Assembly: GCA_002286855.1 (NCBI GenBank)
Contig: NRSV01000016.1
Location: 186,001 to 250,000 of the forward strand
From: Bipolaris cookei
Taxonomy: Eukaryota; Ascomycota; Dothideomycetes; Pleosporales; Pleosporaceae
Reading direction: 5' to 3'
Length of the DNA stretch: 64,000 nt
The notes beneath the pieces were generated by a model. That model made no database searches. It saw only the letters and a program-made list of their open reading frames with translations, and was not told the origin of the DNA. The translations under genes were made by a program, and so were the position numbers. The first letter of the stretch is position 1. The number at the start of each line of letters is the position of its first letter. Shown in pieces: positions 35,201 to 45,283 of the stretch.

Positions 35201-35848
35201 CCTCTCTGGCCGCTCCATGATGAGGCTGAGGGTGCTCTTGGCGGTCTTGGGCCTGGAGAAGCGGTGGCCGTAGCATTGGTCGTGCACAATGACGACGGTG
35301 CCCGCGTTGACGGCGCCGGTGATGCCCTCGTGGCGAGCCAATTCCTTCTTGAAGAAGTCGAGAGCAACATCGCAGGCGCGCAGCGGCGGCTTGTCTTGGT
35401 TACACGAGGTGGCCAGCGGGCTCTTTGGCATTGGCGACTGCATCATGGGGTTGAAGGATGCGCGGCGCGAGACAGAAGCCCGAGGGGTGCCGGGTCGAGG
35501 AGCGTCGCCGCGAAGTGATGAAGTGGACGACTTTCGGGTGAGGCCCGGCGTTGAGGAGCGGAAGCTGGCTACGCTGGGGCTGCGTTGGATCGAGGGGGTA
35601 GCCTTGAAGTTGGGCGTCGAGGGCGCACGGCGGGGTGGGGTGGGGTTGAGGACGGCGGGCGAGTGCGGCTGCGGCTGCGGCTGCGGCTGCGGCTGCGGCT
35701 GGGGGAGCGGCATGTTGGTGGCTGTTTGCAAGGAGCGGCGCTTCAGCGGGAGTGAAAGGAGGTTCGCGTCATTGTTTGTTGTCGTTTGCCTGGCTGGGTG
35801 CGGCGGGGATGGCGCTGCAGCGGGGCTCGACTGTCGTTGGCTCTGCAT
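32246..35848 (-). CDS. HOS3: Histone deacetylase Hos3
   Basis: A single exon of 1200 aa from the ATG at 35848; the frame is open a further 87 codons 5' without an ATG. The N-terminal 150 residues are disordered and include a Pro-Gln run. The deacetylase domain spans roughly residues 165-610. Its markers are RPPGHH (362-367), GFCWINNVHVG, IIDFDLHHGDGSQ with zinc ligands Asp404 and His406, SAGFD with Asp533, and LEGGYSDRAL with the catalytic Tyr near 584. The remaining half is basic, Ser/Pro/Ala-rich and likely disordered. Hos3 is a fungus-specific, trichostatin-insensitive deacetylase type. In budding yeast it concentrates at the bud neck and spindle poles, so histone may not be its only substrate. 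Confidence 0.9.
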   Translation of the reverse strand: MQSQRQSSPAAAPSPPHPARQTTTNNDANLLSLPLKRRSLQTATNMPLPQPQPQPQPQPQPHSPAVLNPTPPRRAPSTPNFKATPSIQRSPSVASFRSSTPGLTRKSSTSSLRGDAPRPGTPRASVSRRASFNPMMQSPMPKSPLATSCNQDKPPLRACDVALDFFKKELARHEGITGAVNAGTVVIVHDQCYGHRFSRPKTAKSTLSLIMERPERILASVLGISTAYVRLGERHADGSHPPHPHHNPPDRVPFKIRKTSRAVDITSPVVTNVHGIKWMNELKSLCDDAERKLASTGKELARDSPAVSGQASKELHAGDLYLCPESLNAFQGALGGVLDAVDAVFQGTSTGEGPSRAFVCIRPPGHHCSDDFPSGFCWINNVHVGIEHAIMTYNLTHAAIIDFDLHHGDGSQAIAWARNKKVHNMSKNTPNWKKTSIGYFSLHDINSYPCEDGDDDKVQAASLCIDNAHGQSIWNVHLQPWKTVEQFWAIYEEKYMVLLEKTRQYLRHHTNRLRTSPNHPAPKAVIFLSAGFDASEWETAGMQRHSVNVPTEFYARFTRDVVRLAEEEGTSVQGRVISVLEGGYSDRALTSGVMSHLSGLVDGQVWTDAKPATDLASSVRKRLSALSVDDQHVLMQSVETEVTPLGYDPFWWHSTHLTELENLVNPAPLAVPKKPPPGPNAHFSSPTQSFVAKVVDPSKLTRNLSAKYTSSPSRAPTPPPPEVDWATAAQALSSLLIPTDRQTRSHKPEDLMEVKAKKEKPAPPALTSVHVDKSGRQLRGRKAAPSYVERSSGDEKLHHKESRASRRQTIADFAPASSEAPPVPSASRRMSIASSVSSIGDRRSSSREPSVATSRRAVVPSATPVNEVGLKKVRGQTAAAAARAPQRPAAPRAQSNYSGTIVALKGKENEDVEALTTGLKRITLKMPSKEEHDAREKEREEKLKAAEVPKKTGTRKTPATRAAPTKPAAKATGTAKKGTGRATKSSKVTSPQESKAPTPVPDDPYVQAAAAATLQQPQPVPSQSVSGLVQNGTLQSTDGTQLPDGALGLDRRISGGIVQPPTELHDMAITPEQIREHLPMPSFVTVTEPLTNASPPSRADTPPPPPPTSMPQFVNYTTESFGTAPSFAAPSNVSDAQASATLQWVANTHAETTDIAAMPPMSPPSKRSDLPVFTANGAIPFASSSDGSGQRATGTGIKKG
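35664..35701. repeat. Hexanucleotide tandem repeat coding Pro-Gln units
   Basis: About six copies of GGCTGC (plus strand) lie in the N-terminal coding region of HOS3 and translate on the minus strand as alternating Pro and Gln. The reading frame is not disturbed by copy-number change, because the unit is two codons. Confidence 0.85.
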
Positions 35849-36808
35849 CCTGGCACTGGGAGGCCGCGTCGCAGGACCCGGATTGCCCCCTAAGCGTCGT
35901 CGAGACCCGTCTCTCTGGCAAATGTCTGGTGGTGTGGAAGAAGCAACGGGCGCTATGACGGAAGAACAAGGTCGCGTCGCCCTCCCTGCAACCCAGGCCA
36001 GGCTAGGCCAAGTCCCGCCTACGCCTAGTAAGCGAGCGAGCGAGCCCCGAGCATCTGTTCCTGCGTCCTCACGCTCGCCGATACGCACTAACAATGGTCC
36101 CAGAGACACGCCATGACGTCTATTAGCCTATACCGGGCGTTGGTGGAAATCATTCCAGTGCGTGGCCTTGAAGATACCGGCTGCAATCCACTCGTCAGCC
36201 TGCCTGCAAGCGACGGCGGGTGCGAACATGGAGCGGCAACAGTTCAACTCATTTTAAGATAAGTGTATGTTCAGACTTGGACATGGGATCCCTGATGCTA
36301 CATTGCATCCACGAGAAGAATGCTATGTAGAATGACTTTGATCACAACAATCGATATTCGCTCAAAGAAAGCAACGCGTTTCAAAGCCCGGTACAAGTAA
36401 AACAGACAGCCAGTATGTACTATGTATGGCAGCATGTATCCACTACACCTTACGTATCGCACTCGTGAGGAAGTCTCGATCCACATGTATATGCCTGTCG
36501 CGCCTGCACGTTGAACACAAGCTCAAATCTGCCCCAAACGGAAGCCACGACCCTGTTACGCCTCTGTCGCCTGCTCCAGCCATCCTGTCCTGATCCCCGT
36601 TTATTTCCCATCAACCATACAAGCATCTTCAATGGCAAATCCATGTCTTGCGTCATAAGCACTCTAGCCCTCCCCCTTCCCCCCCCTCAATGGTCATGTT
36701 TGAATAACCTTAAAACGACGCATAGTAGTACGCATCCAGAAGACGCCCGGTACAGCATCTACTCCGTCTCCGAAAAGTCCTTCCCAAGAGCACTATGCGC
36801 AACAGCAA
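35849..36808. other. Upstream region of HOS3 and 3' side of next gene
   Basis: The HOS3 frame stays open to 36109 without an ATG, so part of this may be transcribed leader or hold an upstream exon. Plus-strand frames here (for example 36511-36879) are not convincing. Confidence 0.4.
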
Positions 36809-37469
36809 CTACTCGTTGTCAGCTTCGACGACCCTGGGAAGCAGGCCCGTGGAAGGAGGCCATCGGTTTCCCTCATTGAATCTTTGGCGACGTGGTGGCT
36901 TCATAAAGCTGCTTTGCGTCGCCGGCGCAGAAAGGGGGGCGCGAGCAATACTAGTCTTGCTCTGCCCGAGTTCCCCAAGCTTCGTTTCAAGATACTGAAT
37001 GCGATCCTCTTTCTCTTGCATGTTGTGAATCTGCTGTTGATACCTTGTCGACATGTGCTCATACTCGGTGTAAATCCGATCGAACCGTGCGTTTGCATCG
37101 TTGATCTTGTTCAGAAGCCGCATATGTGCATCGTAATGCTCGCTCTTCAGTCCGGCTGTGTGGCGGCCATGGGCTTCTGTCAGGTCCTCAAGCTGCTTCT
37201 CGTGAACGCGGCTAACGTCCTTGGACAGGAAGTCAGCCAGCGCTTTGCTTGTAGAAAACTGCATGAACAACATTGCCACGACCGCCACAAACACTGCCAC
37301 GACAAGCGTCATCTCGCGCCCACTGATGAGCTCAGACTGAGAGTGTCAGTATGCAAACATAAAAGTCAAGGTATTGTGGGTGAGATGCCTTGGACCATAC
37401 GGACACAAGCAAGCCGAAAATGCTTGAGCAAAGAAACAAGGCAAAGAGGTCAAAGCCGGTGAGCTCCAT
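36809..37469 (-). CDS. Small membrane-anchored coiled-coil protein, unknown function
   Basis: Exon 1 is 37469-37401 and exon 2 is 37336-36809, joined over a 64-nt intron (GTATGG..CAG), giving 198 aa. Exon 1 encodes a hydrophobic segment, FDLFALFLCSSIFGLLVS. Exon 2 opens with SELISGRE and a second span, MTLVVAVFVAVVAMLFMQ. A long charged helix (about residues 58-145) with heptad-like spacing follows, and then a Pro/Arg-rich tail. The layout suggests a hairpin anchor with a cytosolic coiled coil. I do not recognise a family. The donor GTATGG is slightly unusual; without the splice the protein would start at Met37312 with one span (167 aa). Confidence 0.6.
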
Positions 37470-38023
37470 GATTGCAGTCTATTCAATTATGGACCTGGTG
37501 AGTGAGGGGCCGATCAACATATTATCATTCTGCGTCGAGCACCAACGACCCCTTGACTTGGCAACCGAACTTGGTCGACGACTGGAGTAGGGCCACACAA
37601 ATAGACCAAAAAGCACACATGATGCCTAGAACTCGGTTGGTGGGTACTAGAGCCGATCTTCTTAGCACACCTGCACTTTCTAGACTAGGTCCACGCTCTG
37701 CCATGGTTCGTGACATGGACGCGGCAATCACAATTAGAATACCATCCTGCCATGCACTTATAACGAGACCAAGCCATTTAACATATTTACATTGCATAGC
37801 CATGAAAGGCGCAAATTTGGCTATTGTACATCAAAGTGGCTCAAGTCAAACCGGAGCTCGAATAATGCCACCGCAACAAATGCTCAACCACGCTTCAACC
37901 ACCAAACGCCATTTGAATATCCCTTTTGAAGAAGCTACAAACTACCAGGAAGACGCCATATCGATGCAGTAAGACAGTCCAAGGAGAAGGAGTGGTGCCT
38001 CTATGCAAAAGCCGTTGATGCAT
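37470..38023. other. Intergenic between two minus-strand genes
   Basis: Contains the upstream region of the coiled-coil gene. No convincing frame or RNA gene was seen. Confidence 0.45.
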
Positions 38024-39352
38024 TTAAGAAAGATCCATGGGCTCTGCATTACTGCCACCAGGCGATGCGAAAAGCTGCTGCATCTTCATCGTGTTGGGTA
38101 CTGGCTGTGAGAATCCATTGTAGGGCGGCGGAGCAGGAATATTGATGCCGGCATTTGTGTGGTGTTGATGAGCGTGAGGAGTTGCCATGTAACCGACTGG
38201 ACTGTGGAGGTAGATGGGAGTGGTTGCAGGAGTAGAAGAAGTGCGCGCCGGCTTCCGGCCGCCAATGCGCTGAGCTCGGGGAGCTGGGAAGCAGGCATTC
38301 TTGACGCGTGTCTGGAACTCCTGAGCAAAATTGTCGTAGGGCTTCTTGTCCTCGCTTGTCCTCCATCCCATCTTGTTCTTCATACACTCGGCCTTACGAT
38401 GACTGATGGTCGAGCCCTCAATACGGATGCCATTGGCCTCAAAACGGCGACAGCAATCAGACCGCGAAAGAATGAGGAGTACTACCAGCAGACTGACGTT
38501 ATCATTATCAAGGAGATGGGGACAAAAGTCGCACACATTGCAAGCAAAACGCCGCATTTCCTCAAGATCCCTCGTATCAGTGCAGTTGACAAAGCGCTCA
38601 GCCATGGAGTAGGGCCGCACCATGTCCCGGCAAATATGGTTCTGGAGAACATTGGCGACTGAGGATACTGAGACGGGGTAGATGCTGTTGCGATCAATCT
38701 TGCTTGTAGCTGATGATGAAACTGTGCCGGCAATGTAGACAATCTCAATGTCGTCAAACGGGCCACGGTCGAGCTTGAGGTCTTTGAGCGTCTTTCCTTC
38801 TTTTTGCGCCTCCTTGAGAATATCTGCATTCTTGACACTGACTTCGCGTGCAGCTTTGACAGCCTCGCGTGGAGTGGTAAAGCCGTATTTCTTTGCAAGT
38901 GCGACCGAGTCCTCATGCATCTCAAACTTGGAAAGCTTGCGCTCCACATCGGGAGCGCGTATCCAGTCTTCAGACCACGGCTCTTCGGCTAATACCTTGT
39001 AGAAGACTTTGGTGAGAGCGCGGAGCTTAATGTCATTGTCCGACATTACGCGTTGGCCAAAGTAGAGCTCGTCAGTCTCGGAAAACGCAGTCTCAATAAA
39101 AGTTTTGCGATCCTTTTGGGTAAGTTGGCCACGAGAGGGGTCATTCTTCCATTCCTGAATAATGTTCATGAATTTGGCGTGGAATATGTCATCAAAGTGT
39201 TTGGAAGCAGGAATAGGTGTCGCTGTACATGGTGTTAGATCTTAACCGAACATATCTCGAATGGGCATTGACTCACAGTTGGGAACCGGATGCTGCTGCG
39301 GTGGCGACGAGGGCAAGTTACTAACAATCTGGGCGATTGGAGCAGGTGACAT
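38024..39352 (-). CDS. Unrecognised conserved-looking protein, 424 aa
   Basis: Exon 1 is 39352-39277 and exon 2 is 39222-38024, joined over a 54-nt intron (GTGAGT..CAG) that restores the frame. The start gives MSPAPIAQIVSNLPSSPPQQ. Residues 35-300 look globular and mostly helical: KHFDDIFHAKFMNIIQEWK, EEPWSEDWIRAPDVERKLSKFE, then DDIEIVYIAGTV. A cysteine group (ACNVCDFCPHLL) and CRRFEANGIRIEG follow, which could bind a metal. The C-terminal 100 residues are Pro/His/Thr-rich and probably disordered. No catalytic motif or signal peptide is visible. I cannot assign a function; a nuclear or cytosolic location is only a guess. Confidence 0.65.
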
Positions 39353-40516
39353 GTTGATCCAAGCGCGACAGATGACCTGATATACCGAATGAGGCAACTT
39401 GAACACTTGCAAGTCAGTGTGTAATTACAGAGAAGAAAAGTCCAGAAATGGGTCGGCCACGGTTGAGATAGACGTTTGCGGTTGAGGCCGAGTGCTGCGG
39501 GGTGGTTGGGGTGGTCAGAACAAGAGTGTAGGTGAAAACATTCACACTCGCGTAGCTAGCGTTGCTAGGGGTCTGCTTGGCAGAGCATTGGAGCTGCACG
39601 TGACATGCCGTCACCCCAGCCAAATTGTGGTCCAAACGACATGGTTACAAATGGCCGAGGGCAGACTTTTTGGCGCATGCACCACGGCACGCCAGAAGGA
39701 TTGTTCTATTTACTATCTTGTCAAACTCAGTATCACGGATGACTTCATCATATGTTTTGGTGTGTCTTCGCTGCTGTCGTTTCACTTCACCAATCACCAA
39801 CATATGTTGCCACACAGAAGGTACTTGAATGCATAAACCCATGAGCAGTATCTTGGTCAGGTTCGCCTGGTTTAATATACTTCTCACACATGTCGATCAA
39901 TATTCCATTCCTTTCATCAACTGTTCATCTTGTTGCAACCACAGAGGCAAAACTATGAAACTTACTAGGATTCAAAGACAGAATAAAATAAAAGGCAACT
40001 CTGGGTGTTTAGAATATCCCACGTACTATGCCACATATTTGCCTCTCTCAGACATCGCTCTACTGAAAGGCAAGTCACAAGATTCATTTGTGATTATGAT
40101 GTGACTAAAGCGTCTAATTCTTAGAGTAGAGATGTGCTGTAAAGAACTCATGATATGGACGATCCGGAGCACTTTGAATTCACCTGTTACGATCCCTTCT
40201 GGTGAATAAAATGATGCGATGCATAGAGGCGTTCACAGTAATGATATCTGAGGAAGCACAGATGTAGCAGGTGATCGGCTGACTAAACGACTACGAGGGC
40301 AGTGTTGTTCATACAAGTCAGCCTCATGTCACTGCTTAACAAGTACGTTCAATCAATCCAATATGTATAAAACATGCCAGCTCGTTTCTGATATGTTTTA
40401 CAATACTCCATCATCAATGATAGCTATTTTGAACAGCCTCATCATAGTTACCATTTACTTCTGAATCCCGTTTAAATTCCCCTTGCAAAATCTAATAAAA
40501 ATGTGCATTAGCAGTA
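39353..40516. other. Intergenic, AT-rich toward the transposon
   Basis: Upstream region of the 424-aa protein, then AT-rich DNA from about 39830 to the transposon boundary. No gene seen. Confidence 0.45.
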
Positions 40517-42303
40517 ACGTGTTTCATCATCGAGCGGCGCAGTCTCCCCACCAAAACAACGTCCCAACACTACCCACACAACACTACAATAACTTTTCTA
40601 ACTAAGTAGAACAAAATATTGTTTTTCAGACTGATCGCTCTCTTCTGTATCATCTAATTTTACTTGGCAGGTGCGAGAGTTATGTCCAATTTGGCTGCAA
40701 CGTCCGCAGCGCCGTTCACTGCATACCCTCTTCGCAGACGTTACATCGTCGTTATAACTGCTACCTTCTCCCTCAGTAATCTGATCAGCTATCTGGCCAA
40801 ATTTTGGGATTTCCCTGCCTGTACGGAGCGCCGCTTGCGAGTTTTTCGCTTTGTTGACGCTTCAACAGTGTCCCATAGGCGACTCATCTCCTCCTGCATC
40901 AACACCATATTATGTGTTATCTGCTGGGCTCCCTTACTCAACTGCTGCATCTGCTTTTTAAGAGAACTTGTAGATGACCCTTGCTGGATTTACATAAGGT
41001 TTCGAACAAGCATATTCTGTGCCTCCATTACGCGCGCATTGCGCGGCGTTTTTGGGTCCCAGGTGGTGGTCTCTTGCACTGGTGGAGTTGGCGTACGCAG
41101 CACGACATCAAGCTGTGATAAAACAACGTGATAATCGTGTGGCCTGATTTCAGCACTTTAAAACCCTCTGCAAATGTTTTCTGGTGTAACAGCCTCGTAA
41201 TAAGCTTTTTTGAACGCTTGTATGAAGGTTTCCTTACTGATATGGTGGATGCAATTACGTGCCAAGACCAAGATAGCGTCGCCGTACGCGCGCTTTAACG
41301 GCGAGAAGCAGCCCGTATCAAGAGGCTGTAAGAGGTGCGATGAATGGGGGGACATAGAGAGGAAGATTATCTTCTTCTCTTCGCAGAGATCTCGGAAATC
41401 CACCGAGCAGTGGCTCTTGTGGCCGTCAATAATGAGCAGCCTATATGCGTCCCTACAGGACGCACATGGGAATCGAAGTGAAGGAGCCAGTCAAGCGCTA
41501 GATTATTGTTTGTCCAGCCTTTAGGGCTTACTTGAATCACCTAGTCGCGTGGCAGATCCTCCGTAAACCAGGTGGAGATCAGAACATTGCTTGTAAAGAT
41601 GAGAAAGGTTGTGATACGCTTCCCTGTTGTGCCAACGCCTTGTATCAGCGTAACCCACTCACGATTGCCTGGCTGCATCTGCTTTGTTCTTCCTGGTTTG
41701 TCTGAGCCCGTGATAACTGACTGTGATAAAATCTTGCCCATAACGAAGCCAGTCTCATTAAAGTTGTAGATATCTTCGTCTACGATACCATACTTCGTCT
41801 TCGTATTCTGAACTAGCTCAAACCAGCTCTTGATAAGCGCTGGGTCTTCTCAGAAAGCTCGCTGGAAATCGTATGGACGGCTCCGGCGCGTACGCAGCTC
41901 AGGATTGCGCTGGGCAAACCTATCAACCCAGTTCTTGCCAACCTCCTCTCTGCCACGCTTTTGGAGTAATCTATTGACCATATCTCGCACATCGTCTCTC
42001 CCACAGGTAGTCCTCGCTCAGCCTCAACTATTACACGCCTAGTAATAGCCTTCTCTTCTAGTTTTGTTAGGCGCTTACAGTTCGGCTCGCAGTCGCGTCG
42101 TCGACGTATTGTTGTTTGTGGCACGTTGTAGACTTTTTCAGCTCGTTGAATGCTTTGAATTTGGTCTCTAGTAAGTTCGGGGACTACTGTTTGGACACCA
42201 GCTTTGGTATAGATTTTTAGAAGTCGTGGTTGTTGAGACATCACGCGTTATTGTTGCGACGTTGTTTTGGTGGGAGACTGCGCCGCTCGGTGGCGAAACA
42301 CGT
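40517..42303 (-). mobile_element. Pogo/Fot1-type DNA transposon, structurally complete, transposase inactivated
   Basis: The 1,787-bp element has terminal inverted repeats of about 46 bp (40517-40563 and 42257-42303, both reading inward ACGTGTTTC, then GAGCGGCGCAGTCTCC). It is bounded by TA on both sides (40515-40516, 42304-42305), the target duplication of Tc1/mariner-pogo elements. On the minus strand the transposase starts with an ATG at 42241 and a CENP-B-like helix-turn-helix (VYNVPQTTIRRRR). DDE-domain parts follow in broken frames: WFTEDLPRD, then LLQPLDTGCFSPLKRAYGD (41403-41158). Stops and shifts include a TAG at 41543-41541. The same family recurs, unbroken, at 63.3-64.0 kb. Confidence 0.9.
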
Positions 42304-42825
42304 TAACCGTTTGAATAGGGACGGAATTTCTGAGGAACAGGGCTTTCGTCTACCGTAGGGATGGGTAAGAGGTGAATTCTGCAGTATCGGTTCTTGAGGA
42401 TTCGTGTGATCTGTATGCATTGTCAAGGAAAGTAGTGCAAACGACATTGACTCAATCTTCGAACCGAACTTACCTCAATGTTAACTAATATTTTCAAAGG
42501 TGCCGCTTGTGTACTTGTAATGTTTCTTGGATGTAGCATTGGTGATGGGTTTTACATCTTATTTTGGCACTGTCATACGAATCGGATGTCGGCGCCATAT
42601 CCTGCCTCCCGTCGGCTACAACGTCACACCGGGCTTATCGTTTTTAGCAAAACCACATTAAGCAAGCAAGTTATTCTCAAATTCTTCATGTTAATTCTGT
42701 GATGTAACTCACTGATGGGTAGAGTCAGGCTCTGTTTAAGTTCAATTTCCCATCAATTTTGTTCTACCCTCACGGTCTTCCAACCAATCGTCCTTTCTTA
42801 ATAGAATCACTCCGTTTAGAACAAT
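42304..42825. other. Intergenic, no gene seen
   Basis: Lies between the transposon and the small membrane-protein gene. No convincing frame was found. Confidence 0.4.
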
Positions 42826-43635
42826 ATGATGTTCTCGGCATCTGTCGTAGCAGGAATCGCTACCGCTGTTTTCACTGTTCTGGTTTCCTGTCTCGGGACT
42901 GTTATGTACATCAATCGCCGACGACATCGGATTCGCGATTAAGGCAGCTTCCGTGCAAAGACTATTGTTTCTTCATCGCCCAATACTTCAGGCTCTCAGG
43001 TGCTCAATTCATCGGCATTCACTACTGACCCTACGAAGCGCGCGCAAGACTACTATGGCCGACATCCGAGCTTGGAAAACGGCCCCGGACCAACTGTTGT
43101 CAAGAAGGGTTGGAGTTCTACGCAGAGCGGTTTCCAGAGCCTTACGGATAACAGTAATTTGCTTTCTGTGCATGAGCCTATTATCGACCCGCTTGCTACT
43201 TGCAACCGTCTCACCCTGCCTTCTGCTAGTGCTACTGCGGGTGCCGATGAAGGAGCACCTGTGCCAGACACGATAACAAAACCAATGTCTACAGGTGCTA
43301 CCACTTTGACGGCCACAACGACCATAGAGATCAAGCGAGGACCAGAAGATGCGTTGATGAGCACGCCAAGTAACTTACATCAAGCCGTACTGGACGTTGG
43401 TTGGAGGGACATGCAAATTGAAGGTGGCGAGGAAGCAACTAAGTCAAACGAGCCGAGCTTCTCAGACATGCTAGATGTGAACAAACGACCAGATGGCTAC
43501 ATTGGTACGTGGCCTTGACATGCGTCGTACACTTGCTTCGGATATGCAAATTATGTCAGGAGTTGAGAAGGAACGACGAGGGAGGCCTTCACAAATCCTG
43601 TTGTTGAGAGCTGTCTCATCGAAAAATGAGAATTG
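42826..43635 (+). CDS. Putative single-pass membrane protein, one in-frame stop or a very short intron
   Basis: An ATG-ATG at 42826 opens a hydrophobic span (SVVAGIATAVFTVLVSCLG) followed by INRRRHRIR, then a TAA at 42940-42942. The same frame continues open to 43504, with Ser/Thr/Pro-rich sequence and GWSSTQSGF and FSDMLDVNKRPDGYIG. A final intron (43505-43559, GTACGT..CAG) would lead to a 43560-43635 exon. The TAA is removed if GTACAT..CAG at 42906-42947 (42 nt) is an intron, which keeps the frame but deletes the basic stretch after the span. Otherwise the gene is interrupted; CAA to TAA would be a single C-to-T change. No family recognised. Confidence 0.42.
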
Positions 43636-44068
43636 AAAGATACCTGTCCTTGGAAAGAAAGACATTGAACGAGAGGAAATTGATGGCAGTCAACAATGAA
43701 AAGAATGTAGGCCAAACATGTCTCCATGTTGATGGCACCAGGCTTGCACTCAGGAATGACACTTTCCAGTCAGTAAGCTACGCACCTTGTCACAACATCA
43801 CACCAGTGTCACGTCAAGCATAACGGCAAGGGGAGGGGAAATGGCAATCAAGCATCGTTCTCGTGTTCTTCAACACGAGAACTCAGCGACACCTAGTGGG
43901 GGGAGAACCTTTTTGTTTCATTGACTCCTGATCATCATGCCGCCGTATATAGCTGTAAAACCTTGCCATAATCGTGGCAGAAGAAACCCTTTCCCAGACA
44001 CCATATTTTCAGAAAATCGAGAAGGGAGGAAGAAGGGAGACCGTCGGATCGTGTACTCGCATTCGCAT
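43636..44068. other. Intergenic between converging genes
   Basis: 3' regions of the small membrane-protein gene (+) and RPS17 (-). No other feature seen. Confidence 0.45.
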
Positions 44069-44740
44069 CTACGAGCGACCTGGGCGGTCGTTGAAGCGAC
44101 GGGGGCGCTCAACAACTTGTTGCTGAGAGACAGCGACGACGTTGGTGGGGATGCTGTCGAACTGTTACGCAAGTTAGTGGATTGCCTCGGATTGAGACTA
44201 GTACAAGGTAAATGCTTACACCCATGCTCTTGAGCAGGTCCTTGGTCTCTTGGTCGACGTCGAGTGAGCCAGACTCGCTGTTCTGAGTGAAGTCGAGAGC
44301 GGAGATCTCGGGGACGTATTGATCCTTTCGCTCACGCTCCTCTTCTTGGAGCTTGAATGAGATACCACGGACGGGACCACGCTGGATACGCTTCATCCTA
44401 CAACTTGTTAGCCATTGTGACTGGACAGATCAAGTTAATGATCGCGCTGCAATGGGGGTTGTGATAAGAGCCATTGGTTTTCGCGAGTCCTGAAAGGTTG
44501 CCGCTGAACCGTTCGGTATCTCAATCGCCAATTTCTCCCAGCAAACTCTCAGCAGCGCAGTTGCACATACAAATGAGTGGTGTATCCGGCAATCTTGTTC
44601 CTGAGCCTCTTGGATGCGATAATGGCAATCTCATCGCAAATCCTCTTGTTGGTCTCGAAGTCCAGAGACAGCTTAGGGTAGTAACGCTCAATAATGACCT
44701 TGGCGGACTTCTTGACGGTCTTGGTTCGGACGCGACCCAT
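44069..44740 (-). CDS. RPS17: 40S ribosomal protein S17 (eS17)
   Basis: Three exons: 44740-44571, 44397-44220 and 44161-44069, giving 146 aa, the usual length. Introns are 173 and 58 nt (GTATGT..TAG and GTAAGC..CAG). The N-terminus MGRVRTKTVKKSAKVIIERY, the NKRICDEIAIIASKRLRNKIAGY helix region, GPVRGISFKLQEEERER and the tail RPRRFNDRPGRS are all eS17. The protein is part of the small cytosolic ribosomal subunit. I checked the longer first intron for C/D-box snoRNA motifs and found no convincing pair. Confidence 0.95.
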
Positions 44741-45283
44741 TTTGGCGACTTTTTGTGTAAGCTGGGAGAAGAGGTTGTCGTTGGAAGGAGCGGTGGCTGT
44801 CGGGTTAGTAGAATTATCGCTGAAGAAAGAGTTGGGAGGATGGGGTCGATATTTCGGCAAGTGTGTGTGATGGTCTGTGCGGCGGTCTAGCGCGGATATG
44901 GCATGACTACTGCGCTACCTTCCCCCACACCGACAGGGCTGTATCACATTTTACAGTACAGTACATCGGCAAGGGTTATGGTTCGCCATTCGTATTTAGC
45001 GGATGTTGCTAAAGACAATGACTTTGCCAGTTTCGTGTGCGGAAAGAGAGGCTCAATAAAATTCGCTCGCTAAGTACGCTGTATGAAAGAACAAAGCAGA
45101 CTGTACAAATGGAAAGAGACGCTAGTTCCGAGAGAAGAGCATCGTAGATACTCGCTTTAAGAATTTAAACAAAGCATGCCCAGACCTTCTGGATTTAACT
45201 CCGCAACCCCATGGCTATGTAGTTCCCAAATCGAAGCAAATGTTGGGGCGGTCTGTAACCCCAAACCACTCAACAATGAAGGC
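44741..45283. other. Upstream region of RPS17
   Basis: Non-coding stretch between two minus-strand genes. It contains the RPS17 promoter and leader and the 3' UTR of the exchanger gene. No further feature seen. Confidence 0.45.

Noticed and set aside
35849..36109. Extending HOS3 by 87 codons to a GTG start
   Set aside because: Non-ATG starts are rare in fungi, and the next ATG in frame gives a normal N-terminus before the deacetylase domain. An upstream exon remains possible.
35289..36116. 275-codon plus-strand frame
   Set aside because: Antisense to the low-complexity HOS3 N-terminus.
36511..36879. 122-codon plus-strand frame
   Set aside because: Runs into the 3' end of the coiled-coil gene on the other strand and is low-complexity Ser/Thr/Pro.
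40664..41131. 155-codon plus-strand frame
   Set aside because: Antisense to the C-terminal part of the pogo transposase in the element at 40517-42303.
44398..44570. A snoRNA in the first RPS17 intron
   Set aside because: The 173-nt intron was read on the gene strand for C-box and D-box pairs; none with correct spacing was found.
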